Notes: generated from the sequence alone by a model not told the origin. A stretch of DNA of 64,000 nt from Paenibacillus oryzisoli (GCF_001653565.1 NZ_LYPB01000049.1:62001-126000), one strand, 5' to 3'; shown: positions 46,232 through 55,341, counted from the stretch's first letter. Made by a program: numbers and translations.

Positions 46232-47977
46232 ATGAAACTTTCTTTTAGAGGCAGATTCCAAGGTTACAATAAAAAAAAATTTCAACAGGACTTGGTTTCA
46301 GGTCTGATTGTCGGAATTGTCGCCATTCCATTAGGAATGGCGTTTGCAATTGCTTCAGGCGTAAAGCCTGAGTACGGATTATACACAACTTTTGTAGCAG
46401 GCATCCTCATTTCTTTATTTGGTGGTTCCAAGTTTCAAATTGGCGGTCCGACAGGCGCATTTATCCCCATCATCTTCGCGATCGTTATGCAATATGGGTA
46501 TGAAAACTTACTTATTGCAGGTTTTATGGCTGGCGTTATTTTGTTATTCATGGGGATTTTCAAATTAGGCGGGGTCATTAAATTTATTCCGCGTCCTGTC
46601 ACGATCGGCTTCACAACTGGAATTGCCGTTACCATCTTCACAGGACAAATTGCCAATTTCCTTGGCTTGCACGATCTTCAAAAACATCAAGAATTTCTTG
46701 CCAATATGAAGGAATTAGGCATACACATTTCAACAATCAATATGTACAGCATTCTAACTGCTGTGATTTGTCTACTACTTGTGCTTCTCACACCACGCCT
46801 GTCCACTAAAATCCCTGGCTCCTTAGTGGGATTGTTGATTTCTGCGGTTATCGCTTCCCTCTTCTATCCCGACAAGGTTGCAACCATCGGGTCAACCTTT
46901 GGCGCAATTCCGAAAAGTTTACCAAGTATACACGTCCCTGAACTTTCCATGGAGCGTATGCAATTTCTAATTAAGCCCGCGCTTGTCATCGCGATGTTAG
47001 GCGGCATTGAATCCTTGCTTTCTGCTGTCGTTGCTGACGGGATGTCAAGAACCAGACATAACAGCAACCGGGAATTAATTGGTCAAGGTATCGCCAATAT
47101 GATAACCCCATTGTTTGGAGGTATCCCTGCAACCGGGGCTATTGCCCGAACGGCAACAAATATTAAGAGCGGTGCGGAGTCTCCTTTCTCAGGCATCTTC
47201 CATGGTATTGTCGTGCTGCTAGTCTTGCTCATATTTGCTCCCTATGCTTCAAGCATTCCGCTTGCAAGTATGGCCCCGATCTTAATGGCCGTTGCTTGGA
47301 ATATGAGTGAACGCAAAGCCTTCGCTCACGTCATAAAAACCAAAACTGCGGATTCAATCGTTTTGCTTATTACCTTTCTTCTTACTGTGTTTAAGGATCT
47401 GACAACTGCAGTCGAAGTTGGAGTACTACTATCTGGTATCCTTTTTGTGAAACATATGAGTGACTTACTCAGTACTACCAAAGTATTACCCAACCCGTCT
47501 GATAAGCATGAACACGTAGCCGCACATATCGTTACTGACCAACATAATTGTCCTCAAATTAGTATCTACACCGTGGAAGGCGCTCTATTCTTTGGGGTTG
47601 CCGATGCGTTTGAGAAATCCATTATGGAAGAAATCCATACCAGCCCCAAAGTTTTACTTTTGAAAATGAGAAATGTTCCTTATATGGACACAACAGGGGC
47701 AACCTATTTATCACGTATTATTAAACACTGTAGCCAGCACGGTTGCACCTTCATCATTTCTGAAGTGCAAAATCAACCACGCCGAATGCTACGCAAAACA
47801 AGATTGGACGATTGGATTGGGCAGGAACACTTCTTCGATACAACAGGGGACGCCGTTAACTTTGCCTTAACGAAACTGAACCACTCTCAATGTTTAGGGT
47901 GCAAGCACTTTGCATTCCGCGAATGCAAACACCTGTCTGACCCACGAGTTATTAATGTTCGAACGCCCTTTGATTGA
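46232..47977 (+). CDS. SulP-family anion transporter with STAS domain
   Basis: The 581-residue protein starts with the SulP core (DLVSGLIVGIVAIPLGMAFAIASG, GGPTGAFIPII, GGIPATGAIARTATN) in about 10-12 membrane segments, then a cytoplasmic STAS domain (about 440-550, MRNVPYMDTTGATYLSRII). The last 33 residues add an unusual Cys tail, CxxC-x7-C (CLGCKHFAFREC). SulP proteins carry sulfate, bicarbonate or other anions. Control by the adjacent ArsR-type repressor is inferred from the shared operator. The ATG at 46232 is seven bases after TTGGTGGG. Confidence 0.92.
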   Translation: MKLSFRGRFQGYNKKKFQQDLVSGLIVGIVAIPLGMAFAIASGVKPEYGLYTTFVAGILISLFGGSKFQIGGPTGAFIPIIFAIVMQYGYENLLIAGFMAGVILLFMGIFKLGGVIKFIPRPVTIGFTTGIAVTIFTGQIANFLGLHDLQKHQEFLANMKELGIHISTINMYSILTAVICLLLVLLTPRLSTKIPGSLVGLLISAVIASLFYPDKVATIGSTFGAIPKSLPSIHVPELSMERMQFLIKPALVIAMLGGIESLLSAVVADGMSRTRHNSNRELIGQGIANMITPLFGGIPATGAIARTATNIKSGAESPFSGIFHGIVVLLVLLIFAPYASSIPLASMAPILMAVAWNMSERKAFAHVIKTKTADSIVLLITFLLTVFKDLTTAVEVGVLLSGILFVKHMSDLLSTTKVLPNPSDKHEHVAAHIVTDQHNCPQISIYTVEGALFFGVADAFEKSIMEEIHTSPKVLLLKMRNVPYMDTTGATYLSRIIKHCSQHGCTFIISEVQNQPRRMLRKTRLDDWIGQEHFFDTTGDAVNFALTKLNHSQCLGCKHFAFRECKHLSDPRVINVRTPFD

Positions 47978-47988
47978 ATATCGATTTC

Positions 47989-48037
47989 AAAAACAAACAA
48001 GCTGGACGCAGATCCGCCCAAGCTTGTTTGTTTTTTT
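47989..48037 (+). terminator. Terminator after SulP gene
   Basis: AAAACAAACAAGCT pairs with AGCTTGTTTGTTTT around a 20-base loop with a further short GGACG/CGCC pair, followed by T. Confidence 0.88.
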
Positions 48038-48192
48038 ATAACCTCACACAAAAAGGATTTCCCAAAAGAACAAAGAAAATATAACGTCATATCCTATAGA
48101 AGGATGGTTACACGCAGATTGGGAATGTTAGTCAGAGGAGTGTGGGCCGGAGGATTTATTGTCACCATTATCCATCAGAAGGAGTTGATCCG

Positions 48193-49107
48193 ATGAGTAT
48201 CCCACCAAAAATCGCTGCAATCCGTGTCAATTTTGATCTAGGAGCAGGTCGCCGAGGTGCAAGTCATGGGCCTAACGCCATTTTTGAAGCAGGACTACTT
48301 CCCACCTTACAGCAAATGGGCTATAGCGTTGATCATGTTTCAGATTTGCATCTTACGGAGAATCTCCCCCCCCTGGATGCACAAGTGGATACCACAAATC
48401 TCAAGTATTTCCCAGAAGTTCTTAATATAAATACGCGATTGGCCCAACAACTATCTGACGTCGTAACACAAGATTATTTCCCGCTCGTTATCGGTGGCGA
48501 CCACAGTATTGCCATCGGTACAATCGCAGGCTTGGCTGGTCATTATAAGCAGCTGGGGGTCATTTGGATTGATGCCCATTCGGACTTAAATTCACCAGAA
48601 ACAAGTCCTTCCGGAAACATACACGGAATGTCGCTTGCCGTAAGCCTTGGCATTGGGCATCCCTTGTTGACCCAGATCAACGGGATCTCTCCCAAAGTGA
48701 AACCTGAGAATATTGTGCTCATCGGAGCCCGTTCGTTGGATGAAGGGGAGAAGAAGCTGATTCGTTCACTAGGTATCAAATGTTATACGATGTACGATAT
48801 TGACCGCAAAGGGATGGCCCTTGTGATGCAAGAAGCGATTGATTATATTAAAATAAGAACAGATGGTGTCCATCTTAGTTATGATGTTGATTCCATAGAT
48901 CCCACCGAGGCACCAGGGACAGGAACAACGGTCAAAGGTGGTCTTCAGTTCCGCGAAGCTCACCTCGCTATGGAGATGCTGCATGAAGCGGGCATTGTAA
49001 CGTCAGCTGAATTCGTTGAGGTCAATCCATTACTGGATGAAAGTAATAAAACCTCCGAACTCGCCCTAAGCCTTATCAGTTCATTCTTCGGTGATCAAAT
49101 TTTATAA
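48193..49107 (+). CDS. rocF: Arginase
   Basis: The 304-residue protein has the ureohydrolase metal motifs GGDHSIAIGT, IDAHSDLN..GNIHGM and SYDVDSIDPTEAPGTGT (paired manganese ligands). It hydrolyses arginine to ornithine and urea. A rocD gene lies about 2 kb downstream, completing the first two arginase-pathway steps. The ATG at 48193 is behind AAGGAG; an ATG 51 bases upstream lacks a site. Confidence 0.94.
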   Translation: MSIPPKIAAIRVNFDLGAGRRGASHGPNAIFEAGLLPTLQQMGYSVDHVSDLHLTENLPPLDAQVDTTNLKYFPEVLNINTRLAQQLSDVVTQDYFPLVIGGDHSIAIGTIAGLAGHYKQLGVIWIDAHSDLNSPETSPSGNIHGMSLAVSLGIGHPLLTQINGISPKVKPENIVLIGARSLDEGEKKLIRSLGIKCYTMYDIDRKGMALVMQEAIDYIKIRTDGVHLSYDVDSIDPTEAPGTGTTVKGGLQFREAHLAMEMLHEAGIVTSAEFVEVNPLLDESNKTSELALSLISSFFGDQIL

Positions 49108-49130
49108 TCGATTGCGTAGGAGGGAATCTT

Positions 49131-49502
49131 ATTCCGATTATCTCAGGGGCAACACCTATCTTCCGAATGTTTGATGAAGCGAAAGCCAGAGAATTTTACT
49201 TTGATTATTTAGGGTTTACCTTGGCTTGGGAACACCGTTTTGAACCTGATATGCCCCTTTACATGGAAATTACCTTGGATACACTCACGATCCATTTATC
49301 CGAACATCACGGGGATTGCAGTCCTGGTGCTGCTATTCGCGTTGAAATGGCAGATATCGAAGCTTTTCACAGCCAATTGGCAGCGTATAAATCAAAGTAT
49401 TCTCGCCCCGGCATCCACAAGACACCTTGGGACACACAAGAAGTCACTGTGACTGATCCTTTTGGTAATAGGATTATCTTCTTCGAAAGACTGGCGCTGT
49501 GA
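49131..49502 (+). CDS. Glyoxalase/bleomycin-resistance fold protein, possible ATT start
   Basis: The visible part (PIFRMFDEAKAREFYFDYLGF, LTIHLSEHHGD, VTDPFGNRIIFFER) is a single vicinal oxygen chelate module similar to the glyoxalase-superfamily proteins used as bleomycin-type resistance factors. AGGAGGG lies at 49118-49124, but the only ATG in frame (49167) is 42 bases on and would cut the first beta strand. An in-frame ATT at 49131, six bases after that site, would give a complete 123-residue protein and is my preferred start. It follows rocF by 23 bases and may be cotranscribed. Function unknown. Confidence 0.72.
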   Translation: MPIISGATPIFRMFDEAKAREFYFDYLGFTLAWEHRFEPDMPLYMEITLDTLTIHLSEHHGDCSPGAAIRVEMADIEAFHSQLAAYKSKYSRPGIHKTPWDTQEVTVTDPFGNRIIFFERLAL

Positions 49503-49508
49503 CGCACC

Positions 49509-49547
49509 AAATACCCCCGATCTCATCCATTGAGATGGGGGTATTGT
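49509..49547. terminator. Terminator between glyoxalase-like gene and aspA
   Basis: The stem AATACCCCC-ATCTC / GAGAT-GGGGGTATT has one bulged base and lies between convergent genes. Confidence 0.85.
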
Positions 49548-49558
49548 TCGTTGTTACC

Positions 49559-50977
49559 TTAATCTGCGGGGCGCAGCAGTCTGTCGCCAGCGATACCTGG
49601 CGTGGTCATCTGAATCGGATTCAAGATTTCTTCAATTTCTTCGGTTGTCAGAAGTCCTCTTTCTAAAATGAGTTCCTTCAAAGTTAGACCCGTCCGCACC
49701 GCCTCTTTCACCAACTGCGCGGCGACTTCGTAGCCCAGGTGTGGATTTAATGCAGTCACGATGCCGAAGCTTTGTTCCACGTAATTCTTACACCGTTCAC
49801 GGTCGGCTTCTAGGCCTTCTATGGCGAAGCGCTCGAATACGCTGGCTGCGTTTCGTAATATTTTGAGTGATTGCAAGAGATTGAAGGCTAAGACTGGCCC
49901 CATGACGTTCAACTCGAATTGTCCCGCTTCACAAGCAAGACAGATCGTATGATCATTGCCAATGACTTGGAAGGCCACTTGATTGACTACCTCAGGCATC
50001 ACCGGATTTACTTTGCCTGGCATGATGGATGACCCTGGCTGTCTAGGCGGGAGCTTCAACTCACCTAGTCCTGCACGCGGTCCGGAAGCCATCATCCGGA
50101 TATCATTGCAGATTTTGGAGAGGTTCACTGCACATACCTTGAGCGATGCAGATAGCTCGGTATACGCATCCATGTTTTGTGTGCCATCGACGAGATGCTC
50201 AGAGATTTCAACTGGAATGCCTACAGCCGTTTTCAAATGGAACATCACGCGCTCCACATACTCCGGCTTGGCATTGAGCCCAGTACCAACGGCCGTTGCT
50301 CCCATATTAACGATGAGAAGTCCACGCATCGCCTGCTTGATACGATTGATATCACGCATCAGTACACGCGCATAAGCGCCAAACTCCTGCCCCATTCGGA
50401 TCGGAACGGCATCTTGGAGGTGTGTTCTCCCCATTTTGATCACATCATCGAATTCAATTTCTTTCCGTGCGAAAGCACTTTGTAAGGAAGTTAAAGCTTC
50501 TATTAATTGCTCCGACAAGCGGTAGGCAGCTATTTTAATTGCAGTTGGAATAACATCATTCGTCGATTGAGACATATTCACATGATTGTTCGGGTTGCAG
50601 TGGAAGTAGCTTCCTTTGGCCTCACCCAAAATCTCGAGGGATCGATTGGCCAGCACTTCGTTCATATTCATATTGATCGAGGTACCTGCTCCACCTTGAA
50701 TGGAATCAACAATAAATTCCTCGACGAGGCTTCCCTTGCTCACTTCTTCTGCAGCTTGTACTAAGGCTTCACCAATTTTCTTAGGCAGCATGTGAGTATC
50801 CATATTCGCTTGTGCCGCTGCACGCTTCACTTCTGCTAACGCTGTAATCAGCTCAACATGAATGGTAACGCCTGTGATCGGGAAATTTTCGATTGCTCTC
50901 ATCGTTTGAATACCATAATAGGCATGAGATGGGACTTGCTTTTCTCCTAAAAAGTCTTTCTCGATGCGATACGTCAT
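49559..50977 (-). CDS. aspA: Aspartate ammonia-lyase
   Basis: The 472-residue enzyme belongs to the fumarase/aspartase superfamily: signature GSSIMPGKVNP, QSTNDVIPTA, KMGRTHLQDAVPI and VDGTQNMDAY. It deaminates aspartate to fumarate. The second ATG (50977) follows AAAAAGGAT by about nine bases and is preferred; the ATG at 51010 is one base from a weak GGAG. It is divergent from rocD, which supports amino acid use as a common theme. Confidence 0.92.
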   Translation of the reverse strand: MTYRIEKDFLGEKQVPSHAYYGIQTMRAIENFPITGVTIHVELITALAEVKRAAAQANMDTHMLPKKIGEALVQAAEEVSKGSLVEEFIVDSIQGGAGTSINMNMNEVLANRSLEILGEAKGSYFHCNPNNHVNMSQSTNDVIPTAIKIAAYRLSEQLIEALTSLQSAFARKEIEFDDVIKMGRTHLQDAVPIRMGQEFGAYARVLMRDINRIKQAMRGLLIVNMGATAVGTGLNAKPEYVERVMFHLKTAVGIPVEISEHLVDGTQNMDAYTELSASLKVCAVNLSKICNDIRMMASGPRAGLGELKLPPRQPGSSIMPGKVNPVMPEVVNQVAFQVIGNDHTICLACEAGQFELNVMGPVLAFNLLQSLKILRNAASVFERFAIEGLEADRERCKNYVEQSFGIVTALNPHLGYEVAAQLVKEAVRTGLTLKELILERGLLTTEEIEEILNPIQMTTPGIAGDRLLRPAD

Positions 50978-51209
50978 TCGACTACCATCCTTTTTCACTT
51001 CATTTTTCATTCTCCAAGCGGAAATTCAGAACAAACCGGTACGACCATAAGTCCATGGTTATTTTTTGCTTAAAAATGAGGGATATGCACAGATTGCAAA
51101 TTCTCGCCTATTTTTCAATTATATACTCGGGAAGTCATCGTACGCTAATAATAGAATACAATGAAGTACAACTTGAAGAAGCTAGGACCTAATGACAGGA
51201 GGAATTCAC

Positions 51210-52409
51210 ATGGTTAATCAAAGCTCCTATATCATTAAGCAAACGGAGAAATATGGTGCACGTAATTACAACCCACTGCCTCTGGTGATCTCCAAAGCCC
51301 AAGGTGTTTGGGTAGAGAACCCCGAAGGTCAGCGATTTATGGACATGCTGAGTGCGTATTCTGCTCTGAATCAAGGACATCGCCATCCGCATATACTGAA
51401 TGCATTAGTTGAACAAGCTGGCAAAGTGACTTTAACCTCCAGAGCTTTTCATAGCGAGATCCTAGGACAGTTTTATGAGAAGTTGGCGTTATATACAGGT
51501 AAACCCATGATTTTACCTATGAATACGGGGGCCGAAGCGGTTGAAACCGCGATTAAGGCGGTACGTCGATGGGGGTATGATGTTAAAGGGATACCCGCTG
51601 ATGAAGCGGAGATCATTGTGTGCGAAGGCAATTTCCATGGCCGAACCGTGACAATAACATCCTTCTCCTCGTCACCGGAGTATAAGCGCGGCTTCGGCCC
51701 TTTCACACCAGGATTCCGAATGATTCCATACGGCGATGTCGATGCTTTACGTGAAGCCATCGGGCCGAACACGGCTGGCTTTATGGTTGAGCCTATACAA
51801 GGCGAAGCTGGTATTGTCATTCCGCAGGAGGGCTTCCTGCGGGAAAGCTATGAGCTCTGCAAGGCGAATCAGGTGTTGTTCGTCGCGGACGAAATCCAAA
51901 CGGGATTCGGCCGCACGGGCCGCCGCTTTGCCAGCGACTGGGAAGGCGTCACGCCGAACCTGTATGTGCTGGGCAAAGCACTTGGCGGCGGTGTTTTTCC
52001 GATCTCGGCCATAGCCGGAGATCGTGAGGTTCTTGAGCTGTTCGAGCCGGGCTCGCACGGCTCGACGTTTGGGGGCAATCCACTCGGCTGCGCCGTCGGG
52101 ATTGCTGCACTTGAAGTGCTCGAGCAGGAACAGCTCGCAGAGCGTTCCGATGCACTGGGGGCTTATTTCCTGAAGCGGCTTCAGGAAATCGAGAACCCGC
52201 TCATTCAGGAGATTCGCGGCCGCGGCTTATTCATCGGAATCGATTTGACGGTCCCGGCCCGGCCATTCTGCGAAGCATTGAAGGACAAAGGCTTGCTGTG
52301 CAAAGAAACACACGAGCACATCATTCGCTTGGCGCCTCCGCTAATCATTACGAAGGATGAGTTGGATTGGGCTTGGCAGCAGCTTCACGAAGTCTTGCGA
52401 GTGGAGTGA
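51210..52409 (+). CDS. rocD: Ornithine aminotransferase
   Basis: The 399-residue enzyme is a class III PLP-dependent aminotransferase: [50 protein letters not shown] and [14 protein letters not shown] with the PLP Lys. The [16 protein letters not shown] start is typical of ornithine aminotransferase. It turns ornithine into glutamate semialdehyde, following arginase. The ATG at 51210 is behind AGGAGG; an ATG at 51192 precedes that site. GC content rises in the second half (51.85-52.4 kb). Confidence 0.94.
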   Translation: MVNQSSYIIKQTEKYGARNYNPLPLVISKAQGVWVENPEGQRFMDMLSAYSALNQGHRHPHILNALVEQAGKVTLTSRAFHSEILGQFYEKLALYTGKPMILPMNTGAEAVETAIKAVRRWGYDVKGIPADEAEIIVCEGNFHGRTVTITSFSSSPEYKRGFGPFTPGFRMIPYGDVDALREAIGPNTAGFMVEPIQGEAGIVIPQEGFLRESYELCKANQVLFVADEIQTGFGRTGRRFASDWEGVTPNLYVLGKALGGGVFPISAIAGDREVLELFEPGSHGSTFGGNPLGCAVGIAALEVLEQEQLAERSDALGAYFLKRLQEIENPLIQEIRGRGLFIGIDLTVPARPFCEALKDKGLLCKETHEHIIRLAPPLIITKDELDWAWQQLHEVLRVE

Positions 52410-52433
52410 GCCGGGTCGGCGCTGGCGGTCCGA

Positions 52434-52560
52434 GATAGTCGATTATTTCGACTATCTCGGGGGTAGTGCGGCCTGGCGGGCAGCAGATAGTCGATTATTT
52501 CGACTATCTCGGGGGTCGCGCGGCCTGGCGGGCAGCAGATAGTCGATTATTTCGACTATC
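52434..52560. repeat. Three 52-bp palindromic repeats
   Basis: A 23-base palindrome (arms GATAGTCGA / TCGACTATC around TTATT) begins at 52434, 52486 and 52538, so the period is 52. The two spacers share GCGGCCTGGCGGGCAGCA. The core AGTCGA-N5-TCGACT is the same as in the 51-bp array at 10.9 kb, with a two-base change in the outer arm. It lies 25 bases after rocD, between convergent genes. Confidence 0.92.
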
Positions 52561-52571
52561 CATGTATTGAC

Positions 52572-52829
52572 AACTTGTTACACTAGGTGCCTCTTTCATC
52601 GCTATAAACTAACTTGTTGCACCTAGCTGTCACATTAGTAGCTATAGACTAACTTCTTCCAGTATGTGCCTCTTTTAGTAGCCAAATCGTAACTTGTTGC
52701 AGTAGGTGGCTCTTCTAGTAGCTATATTGTAACTTGTTGCAGTAGGTGGCTCTTTTAGTGGCTATATTGTAACTTGTTACAGTAGTTGGCTCTTTAAGTA
52801 GCTATATTGTAACTTGTTGAAGTAGCCTC
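52572..52829. repeat. 40-bp tandem repeat, seven units
   Basis: AACTTGTT (one AACTTCTT) begins at 52572, 52611, 52651, 52691, 52731, 52771 and 52811. Each unit continues GCAGTAGGTGGCTCTT, then TAGTAGCTATATTGT. It directly follows the palindromic array. No coding frame is credible. Confidence 0.9.
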
Positions 52830-52890
52830 AGGTGATCACTATGGTAAGTATACGCAGCATATGGAGCTCCCCCCCTCATTCCAGTAGAAG

Positions 52891-53080
52891 ATTTAGTCCG
52901 ATTTCCCCGAACTAATTCGAGAGTTTCTCGCTACGAACAGCAAATAGTCCGATTATGCCCACTTATTTCACCGTTTTCCCTATGTGAGGGTTGATTCGGG
53001 TGATTTAGATGGGTTATTTCGGACTAAATGTGTTTTGCAGGGGCGAATCGTTAGATTAAGTGGGCAAATTCGGACTAATT
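52891..53080. repeat. Inverted-repeat element
   Basis: TAGTCCGATTATGCCCACTT (52945-52964) is inverted, with a few mismatches, as AAGTGGGCAAATTCGGACTA (53058-53077). A second nested pair is ATTTAGTCCGA (52891-52901) and TCGGACTAAAT (53019-53029). The layout resembles a small non-autonomous element or a long structured RNA. The remaining bases up to 53201 show nothing more. Confidence 0.65.
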
Positions 53081-53201
53081 CAACTTACACGAGCCACTCG
53101 GACTATTAGTGAGTTGTTCTGCAATCGTTCTGCAGTATTTCTACTACAGTTCCGCAGTTACCCTGCAAATTCCCTACAGCAGCCCACTGCAACCCCCTTC
53201 T

Positions 53202-53819
53202 TCACCCCTTACTAAACACAAGTTCCCTAAACTGCTGAGGAACATGGAAATTGACTTTCCCCGTAGGCGACCAAGCGGAATAGTGCCGAACACCGTCGCG
53301 ATCATCGTCGATACGGAAAACATTCCAATGCCAGACTGTACCGGATTGCGGCACCCCTGCGTCATCTAAATCCGCGAAGGGAATCCGAACTTCATACACC
53401 CGCGATCCATCAGGTCTTTCTGCTACCGTTGCTTGGAACCCTTCAGCAATCCACGAGGTATCGACTTCCATGTTCCCATCTAGCTTGTTATGGATCAACG
53501 CATCAAACAACACGCCACGCGGGCTCACTTCGAACTCGAAGTACGTCGTACCGCCGCCGAATGGGTCGAGAAACACCTCTACGACGTCTTCCTCATACAA
53601 AGGTTCGTCTCGCTGAGTCATGTTCGCAACCACATGGCCATCCTCACATTCGTATTGAATATGTAGACTATCCGCAGTCCAGCATGCGCGAAAACGTGTT
53701 TCTAGCGTCGGAACATCCGCTGACACCACATCACGTAAATAGCCGACTTCCATCTCTTCCCATTTTACAAGATTAATTTCATCTACATATCGACAAGTGT
53801 ATCTCATCTGCATCTGCAT
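53202..53819 (-). CDS. Family 9-like carbohydrate-binding module protein
   Basis: The 205-residue protein matches a stand-alone CBM9-like/DOMON-type beta-sandwich: RACWTADSLHIQYECED, YEEDVVEVFLDP, YFEFEVSPRGVLFDALIHN, YEVRIPFADL, HWNVFRIDDD and YSAWSPTGKVNFHVPQQFRELVF. It has no signal peptide, so it would act inside the cell or be released otherwise. Closely spaced ATGs at the start (MQMQM) leave the exact start open. It is the last chromosomal gene before the prophage. Confidence 0.82.
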   Translation of the reverse strand: MQMQMRYTCRYVDEINLVKWEEMEVGYLRDVVSADVPTLETRFRACWTADSLHIQYECEDGHVVANMTQRDEPLYEEDVVEVFLDPFGGGTTYFEFEVSPRGVLFDALIHNKLDGNMEVDTSWIAEGFQATVAERPDGSRVYEVRIPFADLDDAGVPQSGTVWHWNVFRIDDDRDGVRHYSAWSPTGKVNFHVPQQFRELVFSKG

Positions 53820-53919
53820 CCGTTTCCCCTTACTCTACCAAATTAATTCTTATAGACTATATTAATATCATATTATAGCACTTCTTTTCGCACGAAAAGT
53901 TTTTAGTTTGGAATCGAAT

Positions 53920-54018
53920 AAACCCTTTCTCGTAAAGGGTTTATAATTACCCCGATTCAACAGAACGCGCCACTACAGCATTATTAATTTTAATAAAGTG
54001 TGGGTAAAAGTGTGGGTA
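53920..54018. other. Probable prophage left boundary and integrase arm-type repeats
   Basis: A perfect hairpin AAACCCTTT / AAAGGGTTT (53920-53943) is followed by a direct repeat AAGTGTGGGTA at 53996-54006 and 54008-54018. Short direct repeats just inside an end are typical of arm sites for tyrosine recombinases. The core att sequence cannot be named without the other end. Confidence 0.4.
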
Positions 54019-54030
54019 CGTTTAACAACA

Positions 54031-54061
54031 AAAAGCCTCGTAGTGGTAAGCCCCTGCGAGA
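54031..54061 (-). terminator. Terminator at prophage left edge
   Basis: On the minus strand CTCGCAGGGG pairs in part with CCACTACGAG and is followed by GCTTTTTG. It ends the gene at 54100. Confidence 0.6.
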
Positions 54062-54099
54062 CATTTTATAAGTGCGTATTTATGGCTCAAGCATCGTTA

Positions 54100-54465
54100 C
54101 TAATAATTTTTAAACTTACTCCAGTCCAGCCTAGCGACATACTTGCCCAGGGATTGCGACATTATAGATTTAATGTGCCCCTTCATAAAACCAACGTTTT
54201 CCACTCCGCCGCGAACGTAAATTGTGTAATCCAGCGATGGACTAAACTTTTCCTTTTTCACCATTTTCACATTGGTAGCTCTCAACCGTTGTTTAACTTC
54301 AACGTGGTCTATCGTAATCATATCACGTAGATCCTGAAACTGGCTTTCGTGCAAATGCTTCAATGGCGTTGCGAGAGGGAAGTACTCCCATTTGTCGACC
54401 AAATCTATCAGCAATGGCAAAACGATACATTTAATGATGTCATCCATTTCTTCTTCTGTGGTCAT
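54100..54465 (-). CDS. Small prophage-edge protein of unknown function
   Basis: I do not recognise this 121-residue protein. It has an acidic N-terminal segment (TTEEEMDDII), a helical middle and a basic C-terminal half. No signal or membrane segment is seen. The ATG at 54465 follows GAGG by seven bases; a GTG at 54471 is inside that site. It is flanked by terminators on both sides, so it is a separate transcription unit. Genes in this spot are often lysogeny or accessory genes. Confidence 0.6.
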   Translation of the reverse strand: MTTEEEMDDIIKCIVLPLLIDLVDKWEYFPLATPLKHLHESQFQDLRDMITIDHVEVKQRLRATNVKMVKKEKFSPSLDYTIYVRGGVENVGFMKGHIKSIMSQSLGKYVARLDWSKFKNY

Positions 54466-54530
54466 TAACACACCTCATCCAAGAACATTTGTTCCTATTA
54501 TATTCGAAAATGAGGATATTATACAACACA

Positions 54531-54564
54531 AAAAGCCCCGTGGGATGCTTTCCCAACGAGGCTT
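54531..54564 (-). terminator. Terminator of the prophage late operon
   Basis: On the minus strand AAGCCTCGTTGGGA pairs with TCCCACGGGGCTT (one mismatch), followed by TTTT. It lies just after the lysin gene. Confidence 0.82.
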
Positions 54565-54606
54565 CTTCGACGTATGCTTTACGATTTATACATATAATAC
54601 CATTTA

Positions 54607-55341
54607 TTATAGAGTCTGTCCAGAAACTTTTCTCAATTCATTTGCCAGACGGTGAAATTCTGCTCTTGCTTCTTCACTATCCGTAGCCGCGTAAGCAGCA
54701 GATAGGAAGGCAATCACTTTGTTTGCATCTTCAACTTTCATCATATGCTCCTCTTCCTCCTTCACTAACGTCCACGCACCAGCATCCGTAAACACCGAAT
54801 TAAAGTCAATGCCGATCCCGTTTACTTGAACATCATTCTTATATTGGTAGATGTCGAGCAGATCAGCACGACGGCCACCGCTCCATGCATAGGTCTGCCA
54901 GAAGCGCGAACACACCGCGGCATTCCTCACTGCTACGATCACGTCATACGAGCCGTACACGCCAGTGGTATGGTTGGGAGTGGCTTCACTTGCACCGCGG
55001 ATATAATCGATCACTGTAGCCATCTGAGCGCTCGTAGCGTCAAAGTCCACTGCGAAGTAGATACAACTACCATCAGGCTGTCCCACCTGAGCTGCCACCT
55101 GAACCGCTATAGCTCCATCTCTCTTGCCTGCCTCGTATCCACCTAGTGCACGATCAGCAGTAGTCTCGAACACGGATATGATCCCTAAGCCAGCATCACC
55201 AATCGTCTTAACCTCAGCAGCCGTGAGCGCCTTCCAACCACCTGGTACGAGATAGCGTCCAACGAAGTCATATCCGCCAGTTTTGAATCGCTTTGCGAGA
55301 TCCGCAGTGAGTGGAGTTGCACAATCAAATCCCATTTTCAT
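54607..55341 (-). CDS. Phage lysin, DUF1906-type glycoside hydrolase-like
   Basis: The 244-residue protein has an N-terminal DUF1906 (Rv2525c-like) barrel: MGFDCATPLT, YDFVGRYLVPGGW, LGIISVFETT, IYFAVDFDATS, GVYGSYDVI, WQTYAWSGG and IDFNSVF with acidic barrel ends. Such domains occur in phage endolysins and are thought to cut peptidoglycan. The last 45 residues form a separate helical segment (KVEDANKVIAFLSAAYAA) seen in some lysins. It overlaps the holin gene by four bases, forming a lysis cassette. Confidence 0.85.
   Translation of the reverse strand: MKMGFDCATPLTADLAKRFKTGGYDFVGRYLVPGGWKALTAAEVKTIGDAGLGIISVFETTADRALGGYEAGKRDGAIAVQVAAQVGQPDGSCIYFAVDFDATSAQMATVIDYIRGASEATPNHTTGVYGSYDVIVAVRNAAVCSRFWQTYAWSGGRRADLLDIYQYKNDVQVNGIGIDFNSVFTDAGAWTLVKEEEEHMMKVEDANKVIAFLSAAYAATDSEEARAEFHRLANELRKVSGQTL

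Noticed and set aside
51085..51105. Possible sigma-54 promoter before rocD (TGCAC and TTGCA)
   Set aside because: The two parts are only three bases apart rather than the needed five, and the GG of the -24 box is missing.
53880..53960. tRNA 3' end as a prophage attachment site
   Set aside because: No TTCGAATCC-like T arm followed by an acceptor stem could be built; the AAACCCTTT hairpin looks like a terminator instead.
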